This document shows positions 54,548 through 62,631 of a stretch of 64,000 bases of DNA, piece by piece (positions within the stretch are counted from its first letter, which is position 1; each line of letters begins with the position of its first letter). The translations under genes were made by a program, and so were the position numbers. The DNA lies in contig PBLV01000048.1 of NCBI GenBank assembly GCA_002721895.1, forward strand, positions 1-64,000. The letters run 5' to 3'. This stretch comes from Verrucomicrobiales bacterium (GTDB lineage Bacteria; Verrucomicrobiota; Verrucomicrobiae; Limisphaerales; UBA1100). The notes beneath the pieces were generated by a model, which ran no database searches, was not told where the DNA came from, and worked only from the letters and a program-made list of their open reading frames with translations.

Positions 54548-54907
54548 TCATCGGCTTGCCGTTCGGGTTGGCCGACTTGAATCATGGTTTGCCCGTGTCG
54601 GAGATTTTTCCTCCAAGACAACCACTTGGCTGGGCCTCGGCATCTCTAGTTCCAAGCGCCACTGTTTCACCAGTTGATCCAGCACCTGCGGTGATTTTAA
54701 CTGTGCCAGCGTGTCGCCCAATTCCTTGTTTTCCTTATTCAAATCTCCCAGCCGCGTTTCTAGCCCCTTAATCTCCTTGCCCAACTGCGCAATCTGTTGC
54801 TTTTGCCAAACATAACCCAGGCCGAGCCCGCATGTTACCAAACAGATCGCCGCTGCCTTAACGGCCGGACCAAACCTCGCCAACATTGTGCCGTTGCGAC
54901 GGGTCAT
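54548..54907 (-). CDS. ftsL: FtsL-like cell division protein
   Basis: The 119-residue protein has a short basic cytoplasmic end, one membrane helix (about 14-33: VKAAAICLVTCGLGLGYVW) and a coiled coil (QIAQLGKEIKGLETRLGDLNKENKELGDTLAQL), the architecture of FtsL. FtsL sequences diverge quickly, so the call relies on topology and its place directly upstream of ftsI. It overlaps the 176-residue secreted-protein gene by 4 bp. Confidence 0.8.
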   Translation of the reverse strand: MTRRNGTMLARFGPAVKAAAICLVTCGLGLGYVWQKQQIAQLGKEIKGLETRLGDLNKENKELGDTLAQLKSPQVLDQLVKQWRLELEMPRPSQVVVLEEKSPTRANHDSSRPTRTASR

Positions 54908-55434
54908 TCCCTTTCCCTCCCCACCAACAACACCCTGTAAAACCGGATATCACCCAGAACATCCACCACAACGAAATCCATCTGCCCCGACCCACGCCGT
55001 ACATCCCCCATATTCGCCCACGCCATCTCATCAACTGAACCCTGCACCTGATACCAACCACCCTTCACAGTCGTCCAACGCAACCGATATTCCCTCCCTC
55101 GTCTGGTAATCTCCGCCCTTGGCTTCGGCAAATCAGCCCCGTCATCCACACGACGAATTCTCAAATGCGGAAGACCGCCCGATATGCTAACCGGCACCGT
55201 CAACGGACGGCCCTCACCAATCATTTGCGCCCCGACATTCTTCCAACTCGTTTTGTCGCGTGAAGCCTGAACCTGATACCTAGCCCCTTCCTGTGTTTCC
55301 CACTCCACGCGCATCGCGTCACCCTCGCCCAATAGCACCGCCAAAACAGGCCGTTCCGCCGCGCTTGCTGTATGCGCGATAAGCGCAGCCGCTGCCAAAA
55401 TCTGGATGATTGTTTTATTGAACATGGTTCTCAT
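54904..55434 (-). CDS. Secreted protein with two YxVQxSxDxxxW modules
   Basis: The 176-residue protein has a signal peptide (IIQILAAAALIAHTASAAE) and two similar beta-rich modules: residues about 39-95 (VEWETQEGARYQVQASRDKTSWKNVG) and about 112-170 (LRWTTVKGGWYQVQGSVDEMAWANMG). Each ends with an RFYRV-like or LRIRRV strand. Such modules are widespread at the ends of secreted verrucomicrobial proteins and resemble fibronectin type III folds; their ligand is unknown. It overlaps both the propeller gene and ftsL by 4 bp, so it is firmly inside the dcw transcript. Confidence 0.8.
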   Translation of the reverse strand: MRTMFNKTIIQILAAAALIAHTASAAERPVLAVLLGEGDAMRVEWETQEGARYQVQASRDKTSWKNVGAQMIGEGRPLTVPVSISGGLPHLRIRRVDDGADLPKPRAEITRRGREYRLRWTTVKGGWYQVQGSVDEMAWANMGDVRRGSGQMDFVVVDVLGDIRFYRVLLVGRERE

Positions 55435-57689
55435 TGGGTTTTGATAACTCTATAAAAACGATACGAACCACCGGAACCAACCGGCGACTGAACTGCCCTG
55501 CCTGTTCCCCGCCTAACCGGCCCTTCGTTCATCCAAGTCTGGCTGTCACGCGATTTTTGCACTTGATAACGCGCCCCCACCTGTGTCCTCCACTGCAACT
55601 GATAATTCCCTCTACCCTGCACCAACGAAGCGCTCACCGGCACATTTCGGCGAACAGTCGGCTGCATCGGTGTCCGTTGCGTCATGTTTCGATACCGGTC
55701 TGATGCCGATCCCAATCGTTGACTCAACATGCTAGGAAGTTGAGAGCGCACAGTGGCCAAGCCCTGCGTGTTGACCCGGCGGCTAGTCATTGATGAACCG
55801 CCCACCAAAGGTCGATGAGGGCTTGCCGTTCGCTGTGTCACCGCCGAGGGACGGGTCAACCGCATCCCCCGTAATGAACGCCCCGGTTGAGCCAACAGTC
55901 CCGCCCGGCTCAATCGAGAAGGCAGAGGAGCAGCGTGAGGTGTCCGGTATGAATTTCCAGCCGTTTGCGTTTGCACTGGCCTTGGAAAACTGAAGTTTGT
56001 CCTGAGCATGGGCTGCGTTGGAGCCACCCTGGTGCCATGTAGACTGGCTTGTGCAACCGACTCAAGGGCTTCACGCCCCGCTTTAATCGAGGGTGTCTGT
56101 GCAAGTGACTGAGCTGGCGCCGCTGCACTTGCAAAACCCATAGGCGTCCGGCGAATTCCCCCGCTTTGGAGAGACAATCCTCCTACCGCAGTCGCCGCTG
56201 GAGCCTTGGCCGCCATTTGCTGCAACAAACCACTGGCTTTCACAGCGGCAGCCGCTTGGGCGACTACCGCTGCTTGGCGTGTTTTTTCATCTGCTGAAAA
56301 TTCAACCGCCAACTGCTGCTCCAACACCTGATTCTCAATTGCAGCGCCCACGGGATCATCCTGTGTTTCAATATGCGCCGTCAGGACCAAAGGTTTTGTC
56401 CCCGTCTCCTGATAGCTTACATGTGCTCCTTTCGTTAAATCGCCAACTGATGAAGAACCATACTGGACAGCCGTCAGGATCGCGTTGTTTGATTTCACAA
56501 AATCAACCCAAGTCACCAGAAAGCCTCCCTGTCCCAAACTCACAACGGCTGGTTGTTGCTGATGATATTTCACCCGCTCATTAACCCGAAACTCCGCCCC
56601 ACCAGAAAGCATCCGACCATGAATTTCCCTTCCCAAGGTCGCCCTGACTTCACTTTCCCAAACGAGCAAGCCATCCCCTCCTTGGGTTGCCAATGAAATC
56701 CGGCCCTGACGACCAGCCTTGTACGCATTCCATCGGGCCTCCATGCCGGTCGGCAACCCATTCCTCCCAAATGACCGCACAAATATATCCGTTTGGTTCA
56801 TCATCTCCACCTCATCACGTTTTTCCCAAGCAGCCACAAATCCATCCCCCAATGCCGCAACCACAGGTCTTGAACACAATCCCGACATGCTGTTGATTCG
56901 AAACTCTCCCGCAGCCGGCATACCGTTCGCGCCGTAGAATCGGCCCACCAAATGTCCCCGCAAATTTGGCGCGCCCGTCTCATTCTTCCCTTCCATCGAT
57001 TCACTGATCCACACACCAACAAATCTGCCATCCGAAAGCGGCGCTAATGCCGGCTGCGACTGGTTCATTTCAATATTCTCATTTAACCGAATCTCGCGCC
57101 CCATCGCCGCCCCCAGTGCCGTGAATCGTTGCCCAAACACTCCATTACCGCTGTTGTCCTGTCCGTTGCTCACCCACGCCACCATCACGCTGCCATCCCT
57201 CAAGGCGGCTAGTGCTGGCTGAAACTGATCTCCTTCAGTGAAAGTATTTGCAGTTTTAACTTCCGAGGTGAACAAGCCGTTCGCCGAAAGAAACCGCAGC
57301 CGGACATCCCGATTCGACTTGGGCCCAGATTCCCATGCCACCACAGCCCCTCCATTCAGCAAAAGCGCCACCTGCGGCCGCATTTCCCGCACCCCAAAAT
57401 CTGATCCACTCAATGGCACAGGCACTCCAATCCCCACTCCACCCTTATTGATTCTCTGGACAACCAACCGCCCCCTCGATCCGGCATGGTTCGCTTGGTG
57501 GTGCCAAACCATCACCCCCCCATCCGGTCCCATTGCCACCACAGGCTCCTGCTGGTGCCCACCCAACTCGCCCATAATGGGATACGGCTTTAACTCCACA
57601 CTCAACGCCCCCATGACACCCAACGAAATGCATCCGGCCCATGCAAGCATAAGCAAACGCCTCCCCATGTTTGTCATTTCACTTCGCAT
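55431..57689 (-). CDS. Secreted seven-repeat propeller-like protein
   Basis: About 752 residues from ATG 57689, two bases past the rsmH stop. A signal peptide (RRLLMLAWAGCISLGVMGALS) is followed by seven repeats of about 45-60 residues with a core such as QPALAALRDGSVMVAWVS. The seven cores are EPVVAMGPDGGVMVWHH, RPQVALLLNGGAVVAWES, QPALAALRDGSVMVAWVS, QPALAPLSDGRFVGVWIS, RPVVAALGDGFVAAWEK, RISLATQGGDGLLVWES and QPAVVSLGQGGFLVTWVD. Seven copies suggest a seven-bladed beta-propeller. An Ala/Arg/Pro/Thr-rich linker then leads to one YxVQxSxDxxxW module. Function unknown. Confidence 0.8.
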   Translation of the reverse strand: MRSEMTNMGRRLLMLAWAGCISLGVMGALSVELKPYPIMGELGGHQQEPVVAMGPDGGVMVWHHQANHAGSRGRLVVQRINKGGVGIGVPVPLSGSDFGVREMRPQVALLLNGGAVVAWESGPKSNRDVRLRFLSANGLFTSEVKTANTFTEGDQFQPALAALRDGSVMVAWVSNGQDNSGNGVFGQRFTALGAAMGREIRLNENIEMNQSQPALAPLSDGRFVGVWISESMEGKNETGAPNLRGHLVGRFYGANGMPAAGEFRINSMSGLCSRPVVAALGDGFVAAWEKRDEVEMMNQTDIFVRSFGRNGLPTGMEARWNAYKAGRQGRISLATQGGDGLLVWESEVRATLGREIHGRMLSGGAEFRVNERVKYHQQQPAVVSLGQGGFLVTWVDFVKSNNAILTAVQYGSSSVGDLTKGAHVSYQETGTKPLVLTAHIETQDDPVGAAIENQVLEQQLAVEFSADEKTRQAAVVAQAAAAVKASGLLQQMAAKAPAATAVGGLSLQSGGIRRTPMGFASAAAPAQSLAQTPSIKAGREALESVAQASLHGTRVAPTQPMLRTNFSFPRPVQTQTAGNSYRTPHAAPLPSRLSRAGLLAQPGRSLRGMRLTRPSAVTQRTASPHRPLVGGSSMTSRRVNTQGLATVRSQLPSMLSQRLGSASDRYRNMTQRTPMQPTVRRNVPVSASLVQGRGNYQLQWRTQVGARYQVQKSRDSQTWMNEGPVRRGTGRAVQSPVGSGGSYRFYRVIKTQ

Positions 57690-57691
57690 CC

Positions 57692-58576
57692 TCAAATTTT
57701 CTCCAGAATCCTCAGCTGCGCACTGCGACTCCTTGGATTCGCAGCCAACTCCTCCGCATCGGGCTTCAATGATTTTCGGCGCTCCCATCGCAAAACTGGT
57801 TTCTCCCTTTTGGCCATCTCGTCACCAAAATCCTTAACCATCTTCGCTTCCAGTCCCTGAAAGGTAATCGTTACCAACCGGCCACCCGGTTTCAACAAGT
57901 CAACCATCACCGGCAGTCCCCGCCGCAAGGCACCCATTTCATCATTCACAGCCACCCGAAGCGCCTGAAAAACCCGCGTCGCCGGATGCAGGCGCCCACC
58001 TTTCCGCCGCACGACACGCTCGGCAACCGCCGCCAACTGCCCCGTTGTTTCCAGCGGTTCTTTTTCCCGTTCTTCAATCAAAACCCGGGCAATCCGGCGG
58101 GACTGTCTTTCACCTCCCATCACCCAAAACAAGTTAGCTAAATCCTTCTCACCCATCGTATTCACCAAGTCAGCAGCCGTCATCTTCTGCCGGGTATCCA
58201 TTCGCATGTCCAAGGGGCCATCTGCGGCAAAACTGAATCCCCTCTCGGGCCAATCCAACTGCGGCGAACTGACCCCCAAATCCAACAAAACACCGTCAAC
58301 ACTGCCATGCTCGACCCACTCCCCCAAATCCTCAAACGCTCCATGCCGAACCTCCCATCGACCGGGATAACCATCCAGTTTGGCCTTTGCTGCCGCCAAT
58401 GCCTCTGCATCCCGATCGCATCCTCCCAGCCAACCATCTGGTGAACTTTCTTTTAAAATAACCTGTGCATGTCCTCCCCCTCCCAGAGTACCATCCACAA
58501 ATCTCCCACCGGGCCGCACCCCCAGCGCCCCTACGACCAGTCCTGCCATGACTGGCACATGTAAAAACTCTTTCAA
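57692..58576 (-). CDS. rsmH: 16S rRNA (cytosine(1402)-N4)-methyltransferase RsmH (MraW)
   Basis: The 294-residue protein starts with TTG at 58576, supported by the family start EFLHVPVMAGLVVGAL. The SAM motif is FVDGTLGGGGHAQVIL, followed by GVLLDLGVSSPQLDWPERGFSF, PLDMRMD and, late, GGRLVTITFQGLEAKMVKDF. It methylates C1402 of 16S rRNA and is usually the second gene of dcw clusters. Here it is separated from mraZ by a gene of 3.2 kb. Confidence 0.94.
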   Translation of the reverse strand: MKEFLHVPVMAGLVVGALGVRPGGRFVDGTLGGGGHAQVILKESSPDGWLGGCDRDAEALAAAKAKLDGYPGRWEVRHGAFEDLGEWVEHGSVDGVLLDLGVSSPQLDWPERGFSFAADGPLDMRMDTRQKMTAADLVNTMGEKDLANLFWVMGGERQSRRIARVLIEEREKEPLETTGQLAAVAERVVRRKGGRLHPATRVFQALRVAVNDEMGALRRGLPVMVDLLKPGGRLVTITFQGLEAKMVKDFGDEMAKREKPVLRWERRKSLKPDAEELAANPRSRSAQLRILEKI

Positions 58577-58606
58577 AACAACTCACCCACTCTCCAAACA
58601 TTTCGA

Positions 58607-61600
58607 CTATTGCTGAATCATCATATACGCCGTCGATGGCGCCATGGCTGTTCCAAATGGCGTGCGAATCACAACCCGCCTTAACTGGTTGATGTTTGTT
58701 CCCGCTTGCGAATCAAACAAAGGATTCGCGTTCATTCCGAACGCAACAGGGGCAATCTGAATCTGATATCCGTCCCTTCCCAAGGGAGGATAATCAGTAA
58801 TTGTAATCCCCGCCGTCAATGAACTGGGCTCCGCAGCATCACGCAAGCTGATTGGTTGCGGCGGCAAACCCGTAGCCGGATCAGTGGACAGAATCGGGTT
58901 CCCATTGCCATCGACAAATTCCACGGACAAAGCCAAGTCCAATCCGGTTCCCCGAATGGTCAACACATCGGCATCGTTGCCCCGAATCCAAGTCCTGTTC
59001 GCATCATCCGGAGTGGCGGGTACACCAGGAATTGCCGCCGAGGTAAACACCTCAACAATATTTGGCGTCACCAAAGGATACCCGGAAACAGTACTGTTCC
59101 TGTCTCCACCCACTCCCAAATGTGTGTACGCCTGCGATAACGCGCGAGGCGGGCTGATATTCACGTTCGCATTGGGCAACCCATTGTCGTCCGGATTGAA
59201 AACCAGCCTGACCTGTCGCGTGAAGGCATCCACGGCAATACTTGTATTATTGCCATCACTGCGTCCCATGACCGTTCCCAGCCCCATAGAACCAAACCCG
59301 CTTGTAGTGTACGTATAATTTCCGTCGCTCAAGATATTTGGCGGCAGGTAAATCATCGTGTCGGTCACGACAATGTCCGAATAATTCACCGGCACACCAG
59401 TTGTTGACGCAAACGAAGTGTTTGATGAATTGATATCCAGAATCGCAATCGGGTCCGGAAATGCTCCCGGCGCACTACCCGGCTCCAGATTATAGTTAGA
59501 ACTGTTACTGTCATCAAAGAACCACAACTGATTAACATCCCCCCCACTCAGCTTGAATCCGCTTCCTTGGAGAATCAGGCTCTTGCTGGTATTCAACGGC
59601 AAACCATCAAACTGCGTACTGTTTATTATTGGACGCCCATCCCGAACGACATATAAAAAAGCGGCCTCGCTTTCACCCTTTGAATTAACCAAGACGATCT
59701 TCCGATAACCCGTTGTGCCCGTTGATGGACTGACTGATTTATGCCCCAAGGTGCCAGGTGGAATTATAATCTGCTGGTCACTAAGAATGTATGGACGCGC
59801 CTCAATTGTTTCCAACGTCACATAATTGCCGTCCACTATCGTGTCATGATCGAGAATTTTTATCGAAGTCACTGAATCTAGCCGTTGTCCATAAATTGTG
59901 ATTGTATCGCGCGACCTGTCGATGTCAAAGGGGACAGGCTGAAAGTTCAGGCCCAGCGCATCATATACCGTGATGCGGGTCACCTTTGGAGGCGTTCCCG
60001 ACGGACCAACAATGGATTCCACCTGTGTCTTGTCCGTTTCCGGGAATTTTATATAATCGTTCGGCCCCGTGTTTGTAATCCAACCCCATTGAAATTGGGT
60101 AATAAAGTTACCCTCCAGCCCCGGCTCACCAGTCCATATCACCGAATTAAATGGCGCGCGTGTTGTAAAAAAATACCGAATAGGCGTTGCCCCAGGAGGC
60201 TCAATCACCCCGGGTCCAAGCATTTGACTGGTAACACCCTGCTGTGAATTATTTGCAATTTGGGAACCGTCCCAATCAATACCCGGCCCAGGAATTTGAA
60301 TAACGGGCAATGCACCCGCCGCACCCAAACTCAAATCATCTGCAATGAAAACAATGTCCGGAATAGCTCTCGTCCTCCCCACTTTCTGGGCAAAATATGG
60401 GGGATCAGCCTGGGGCACATCTGATGGTAAAGTGTTTGTCACAAACACATCCGTCCAGACGGTCGTCTTCGAACGATACAGGGTTCCCAAAAGTGAATCG
60501 TAGGGCTGATATGTGAATTGGATTTTATCTATACCCCCACGCAAACCAGACCTCGCAGCAGCAGCCGGAAAAGCCGCGGCCACCGGCTGCGGGCGAAGAA
60601 CGCCTGCCGGATGAATGGGTGTTATGGCATTTGCGGCACCGCCCGCAAATGTCCGCAGCGCGAAATTATTGAATGGCCAATTAGCGTTGGGAATGCCGCT
60701 TTTCTGGGGGTTCATGTTGGGCACCTCAATACGCTGCACCGTGGCATCATATGTTTCCCACACGATATTGTTTGTACGGTAAAGATATCGCAATCCTCCT
60801 GCGTCGTCGAACGTCAGCGTATGCCTTGGCTGCGAGCGAACCTGCCTAGTCACGTTTTGCGGAGCGGGCTTGTTCAAAGGATCGTCCGGCGCAAAATACA
60901 CACCCGGTGTCCGAAAAACTGTTGGCGCAATCATCGGCCAAGGCAATGCATTTGGAAAATTGATTACATCCCGAATGCCGGCCACCGCACTGTATTCATA
61001 GTCACTGCTAATCGCATACTCAATGGCATCCACCACAGTCGGGGTGCCAATTACCCCGCTGTATATAAAATAACTATAAGTCACACCGTTAATTACCCTG
61101 CTCGGATGATATGTAAAGGGGTCGTAATTTCGTATGGCGATCTGGAAGTTGCCGGTGGAAGCGCCCGGATTATAACTCAGGATATCCCGAATGGTGAAAC
61201 AGTGACGATGCGGATTGCCCAGCCCCAAGTGATTCACCAGGAGGCCAAGCGTCATGGTCTCCATGTCCACAATATTGTTTACATTGGCGGATGGATTGAA
61301 TTTCCAGGTTGCATAGTGCTTATCGTATTCCTCAATCAGGTTCAGGGCGCTGACTCCACTATAACTGCCATCCTGTGGCTGAAAAAAATCATTCAATACC
61401 TCGAAGGCACTGTGTATGGCCTGCATCCCATTGTGCCCGAAATGATGCACGAAGGTGCTGTCAAAGGCATACGTCAACTCAGGAAAGTTCCACCGATAAA
61501 ACTGCTTGATTGGGACAGGCCAGCCCATCGGATCAAAATGATTGAGATACCCCTGTTGCTGAGTTCCATTCGGAGGGGTGTTAACACCTGGCGGGAAAAC

Positions 61601-61768
61601 TGTCCCTGGGGGAGGAAATGAATAGTAATTGGCATTATTAATGGCCACCGCAGGCGTGCCAGGGTTTACGGGGCCAATCAGCGAGAACGCGCCGCCCTCA
61701 ACGCCGCCGCCTAGCAGCAACGCCGCGCACAAGGCCAAAAGCGGCCTCTTTCGCCCGTTCCATTTCAT
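58607..61768 (-). CDS. Large secreted protein with degenerate zincin-like region and IPT/TIG repeats
   Basis: About 1053 residues from ATG 61768, which has AGGAG 4 bp upstream and opens a clear signal peptide (WNGRKRPLLALCAALLLGGG). The open frame runs 67 codons further upstream but over a strongly structured leader. Residues about 95-190 resemble a matrixin-type peptidase: FPELTYAFDSTF, a helix, then LGLLVNHLGLGNPHRH (172-189) where HExxHxxGxxH would be. The Glu and first His are missing, so it is likely inactive. Later segments resemble IPT/TIG domains (ITIYGQRLDSVTSIKI near 619, LILQGSGFKLSGG near 733, LTIRGTGLDLALSVEF near 943). It lies between mraZ and rsmH. Confidence 0.8.
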   Translation of the reverse strand: MKWNGRKRPLLALCAALLLGGGVEGGAFSLIGPVNPGTPAVAINNANYYSFPPPGTVFPPGVNTPPNGTQQQGYLNHFDPMGWPVPIKQFYRWNFPELTYAFDSTFVHHFGHNGMQAIHSAFEVLNDFFQPQDGSYSGVSALNLIEEYDKHYATWKFNPSANVNNIVDMETMTLGLLVNHLGLGNPHRHCFTIRDILSYNPGASTGNFQIAIRNYDPFTYHPSRVINGVTYSYFIYSGVIGTPTVVDAIEYAISSDYEYSAVAGIRDVINFPNALPWPMIAPTVFRTPGVYFAPDDPLNKPAPQNVTRQVRSQPRHTLTFDDAGGLRYLYRTNNIVWETYDATVQRIEVPNMNPQKSGIPNANWPFNNFALRTFAGGAANAITPIHPAGVLRPQPVAAAFPAAAARSGLRGGIDKIQFTYQPYDSLLGTLYRSKTTVWTDVFVTNTLPSDVPQADPPYFAQKVGRTRAIPDIVFIADDLSLGAAGALPVIQIPGPGIDWDGSQIANNSQQGVTSQMLGPGVIEPPGATPIRYFFTTRAPFNSVIWTGEPGLEGNFITQFQWGWITNTGPNDYIKFPETDKTQVESIVGPSGTPPKVTRITVYDALGLNFQPVPFDIDRSRDTITIYGQRLDSVTSIKILDHDTIVDGNYVTLETIEARPYILSDQQIIIPPGTLGHKSVSPSTGTTGYRKIVLVNSKGESEAAFLYVVRDGRPIINSTQFDGLPLNTSKSLILQGSGFKLSGGDVNQLWFFDDSNSSNYNLEPGSAPGAFPDPIAILDINSSNTSFASTTGVPVNYSDIVVTDTMIYLPPNILSDGNYTYTTSGFGSMGLGTVMGRSDGNNTSIAVDAFTRQVRLVFNPDDNGLPNANVNISPPRALSQAYTHLGVGGDRNSTVSGYPLVTPNIVEVFTSAAIPGVPATPDDANRTWIRGNDADVLTIRGTGLDLALSVEFVDGNGNPILSTDPATGLPPQPISLRDAAEPSSLTAGITITDYPPLGRDGYQIQIAPVAFGMNANPLFDSQAGTNINQLRRVVIRTPFGTAMAPSTAYMMIQQ

Positions 61769-61993
61769 GTCTCCTGGATCCGTCGGGCGTGTCCTTGTAC
61801 ACAGCCCCCCGGGTTTTACCCACAAAGACCGGCCGGCAGCCGCTGCCTTGCACAACGGCTCACCGACCGGCTTTGTTGGTATCATAAGACGCGGCCAACC
61901 CACCGAATGGCAGGGCAGCCGCGCACCCCCTTGGCTCTGTCGTAAAAATCCCTTGATGATGTTTCGCAAGCTGCATTTTCTGTCGCTCTCGAT
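61769..61993 (-). promoter_or_regulatory. Structured leader of the 1053-residue protein gene, with two long hairpins
   Basis: Between the mraZ stop and the next start are two strong hairpins on the minus-strand RNA. The first spans 61923-61888, with a seven-pair outer stem (GCGCGGC with GCCGCGT). The second spans 61875-61821 and has about 20 base pairs around a 13-base loop, with only single-base bulges. A small GGGT/ACCC stem follows and then AGGAG. Neither hairpin has a T-tract, so they are not simple terminators. No known riboswitch core was recognised. Confidence 0.55.
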
Positions 61994-62458
61994 TTATTCC
62001 ATCATCCGAAAAGCCTCCGAAGCCATCATTCGGTCGGATTCAGCCACCGCCTCATAACGGCCCGGCTGCCAAATCTCAAACCGATCCAGCAAACCTACCA
62101 GCACCGCTTCCTCCACTATTCCGGCTTTGGCCGCCATTTCCTCGGGGAGGCAAATGCGGCCAGCCTTATCCAAGGCAACCTGCACCGATTCGCTTCCAAT
62201 AAATCGTTTGAGCAAAACCTTGTTCGGGTCATCATTTCCCATGGCATCAATATCACCCATTAGCTTTGCCATTTGCCCGGGAGGCAACACCCGCAAACAA
62301 GTCCCTTGTTTTGATTTCGGCCAAACCATCATGGTGAATTCAAACCCCTTTTCCGTTGGCCGCCACTTCGCAGGCACCTGAACACGCCGCTTCCCGTCCA
62401 CTCCATGTCGATAGAGTGAATTGTAATACACAGGCGTATTTGTGCCATATTCCGACAT
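61994..62458 (-). CDS. mraZ: Transcriptional regulator MraZ
   Basis: The 154-residue protein has two SpoVT/AbrB-like repeats: YRHGVDGKRRVQVPAKWRP (about 16-34) and VQVALDKAGRICLPEEMAAKAGI (about 92-114), the MraZ pattern. MraZ controls its own dcw promoter in other bacteria by binding repeated TGGG-type sites. Its first gene position is typical. Only one TGGG (in GAAGTGGGTTAA) is obvious upstream, so its operator here may differ. Confidence 0.92.
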   Translation of the reverse strand: MSEYGTNTPVYYNSLYRHGVDGKRRVQVPAKWRPTEKGFEFTMMVWPKSKQGTCLRVLPPGQMAKLMGDIDAMGNDDPNKVLLKRFIGSESVQVALDKAGRICLPEEMAAKAGIVEEAVLVGLLDRFEIWQPGRYEAVAESDRMMASEAFRMME

Positions 62459-62503
62459 CGATCGCGTGCTGCACTATTAACCCACTTCGCCACACAACGC
62501 AAC

Positions 62504-62547
62504 ACTTTATTTATATTTATTCACATAGGTCAACCACAAAAATGACC
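62504..62547 (-). promoter_or_regulatory. Candidate mraZ promoter with overlapping inverted repeat
   Basis: On the minus strand TTGACC (62533-62528) lies 17-18 bp before ATAAAG/TAAAGT; a second option is TTGTGG 18 bp before TATAAA (62515-62510). GGTCA (62528-62532) and TGACC (62543-62547) form a perfect inverted repeat with a 10 bp spacer that covers the -35 region, a likely operator. Confidence 0.4.
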
Positions 62548-62588
62548 ATTTAAAGGGGTTTTTTCCAGCTTTATTCACACTATTCACA
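62517..62588 (+). promoter_or_regulatory. Three DnaA-box-like sites between mraZ and queA
   Basis: TTATTCACA occurs at 62517-62525 and 62571-62579, both perfect matches to the DnaA box TTATNCACA. CTATTCACA at 62580-62588 differs by one base and directly abuts the second. All have the same orientation. The first lies in the spacer of the candidate mraZ promoter. Confidence 0.5.
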
Positions 62589-62618
62589 GAAAACTCGCAT
62601 TCTGGTTTCTTCCCCCTC

Positions 62619-62624
62619 TAGAAT
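62619..62624 (+). promoter_or_regulatory. Possible -10 box of queA (leaderless start)
   Basis: TAGAAT (five of six to TATAAT) lies 7 bp before the GTG start of queA, the same spacing as at lpxI. No good -35 element is seen, so this rests on the -10 box and its position. Confidence 0.35.
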
Positions 62625-62631
62625 CCGCCCT

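Noticed and set aside
61821..61923. c-di-GMP-I (GEMM) riboswitch
   Set aside because: ACAAAGCC and GGCTGCCGG recall parts of GEMM, but the conserved GGCAAACC and GAAA-capped first stem are absent and the pairing differs.
61769..61969. N-terminal extension of the 1053-residue protein by 67 codons
   Set aside because: The extension has no signal peptide and is encoded by the long hairpins; the ATG at 61768 has AGGAG and opens a clean signal peptide.
62517..62588. CRISPR-like repeat array from the three TATTCACA copies
   Set aside because: Units are 8-9 bp with irregular spacing, far too short and too few.
62459..62631. Chromosome origin of replication
   Set aside because: Only three DnaA-like boxes are present, with no clear unwinding repeats and no dnaA, dnaN, gidA or parAB nearby. 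A regulatory role is more economical.
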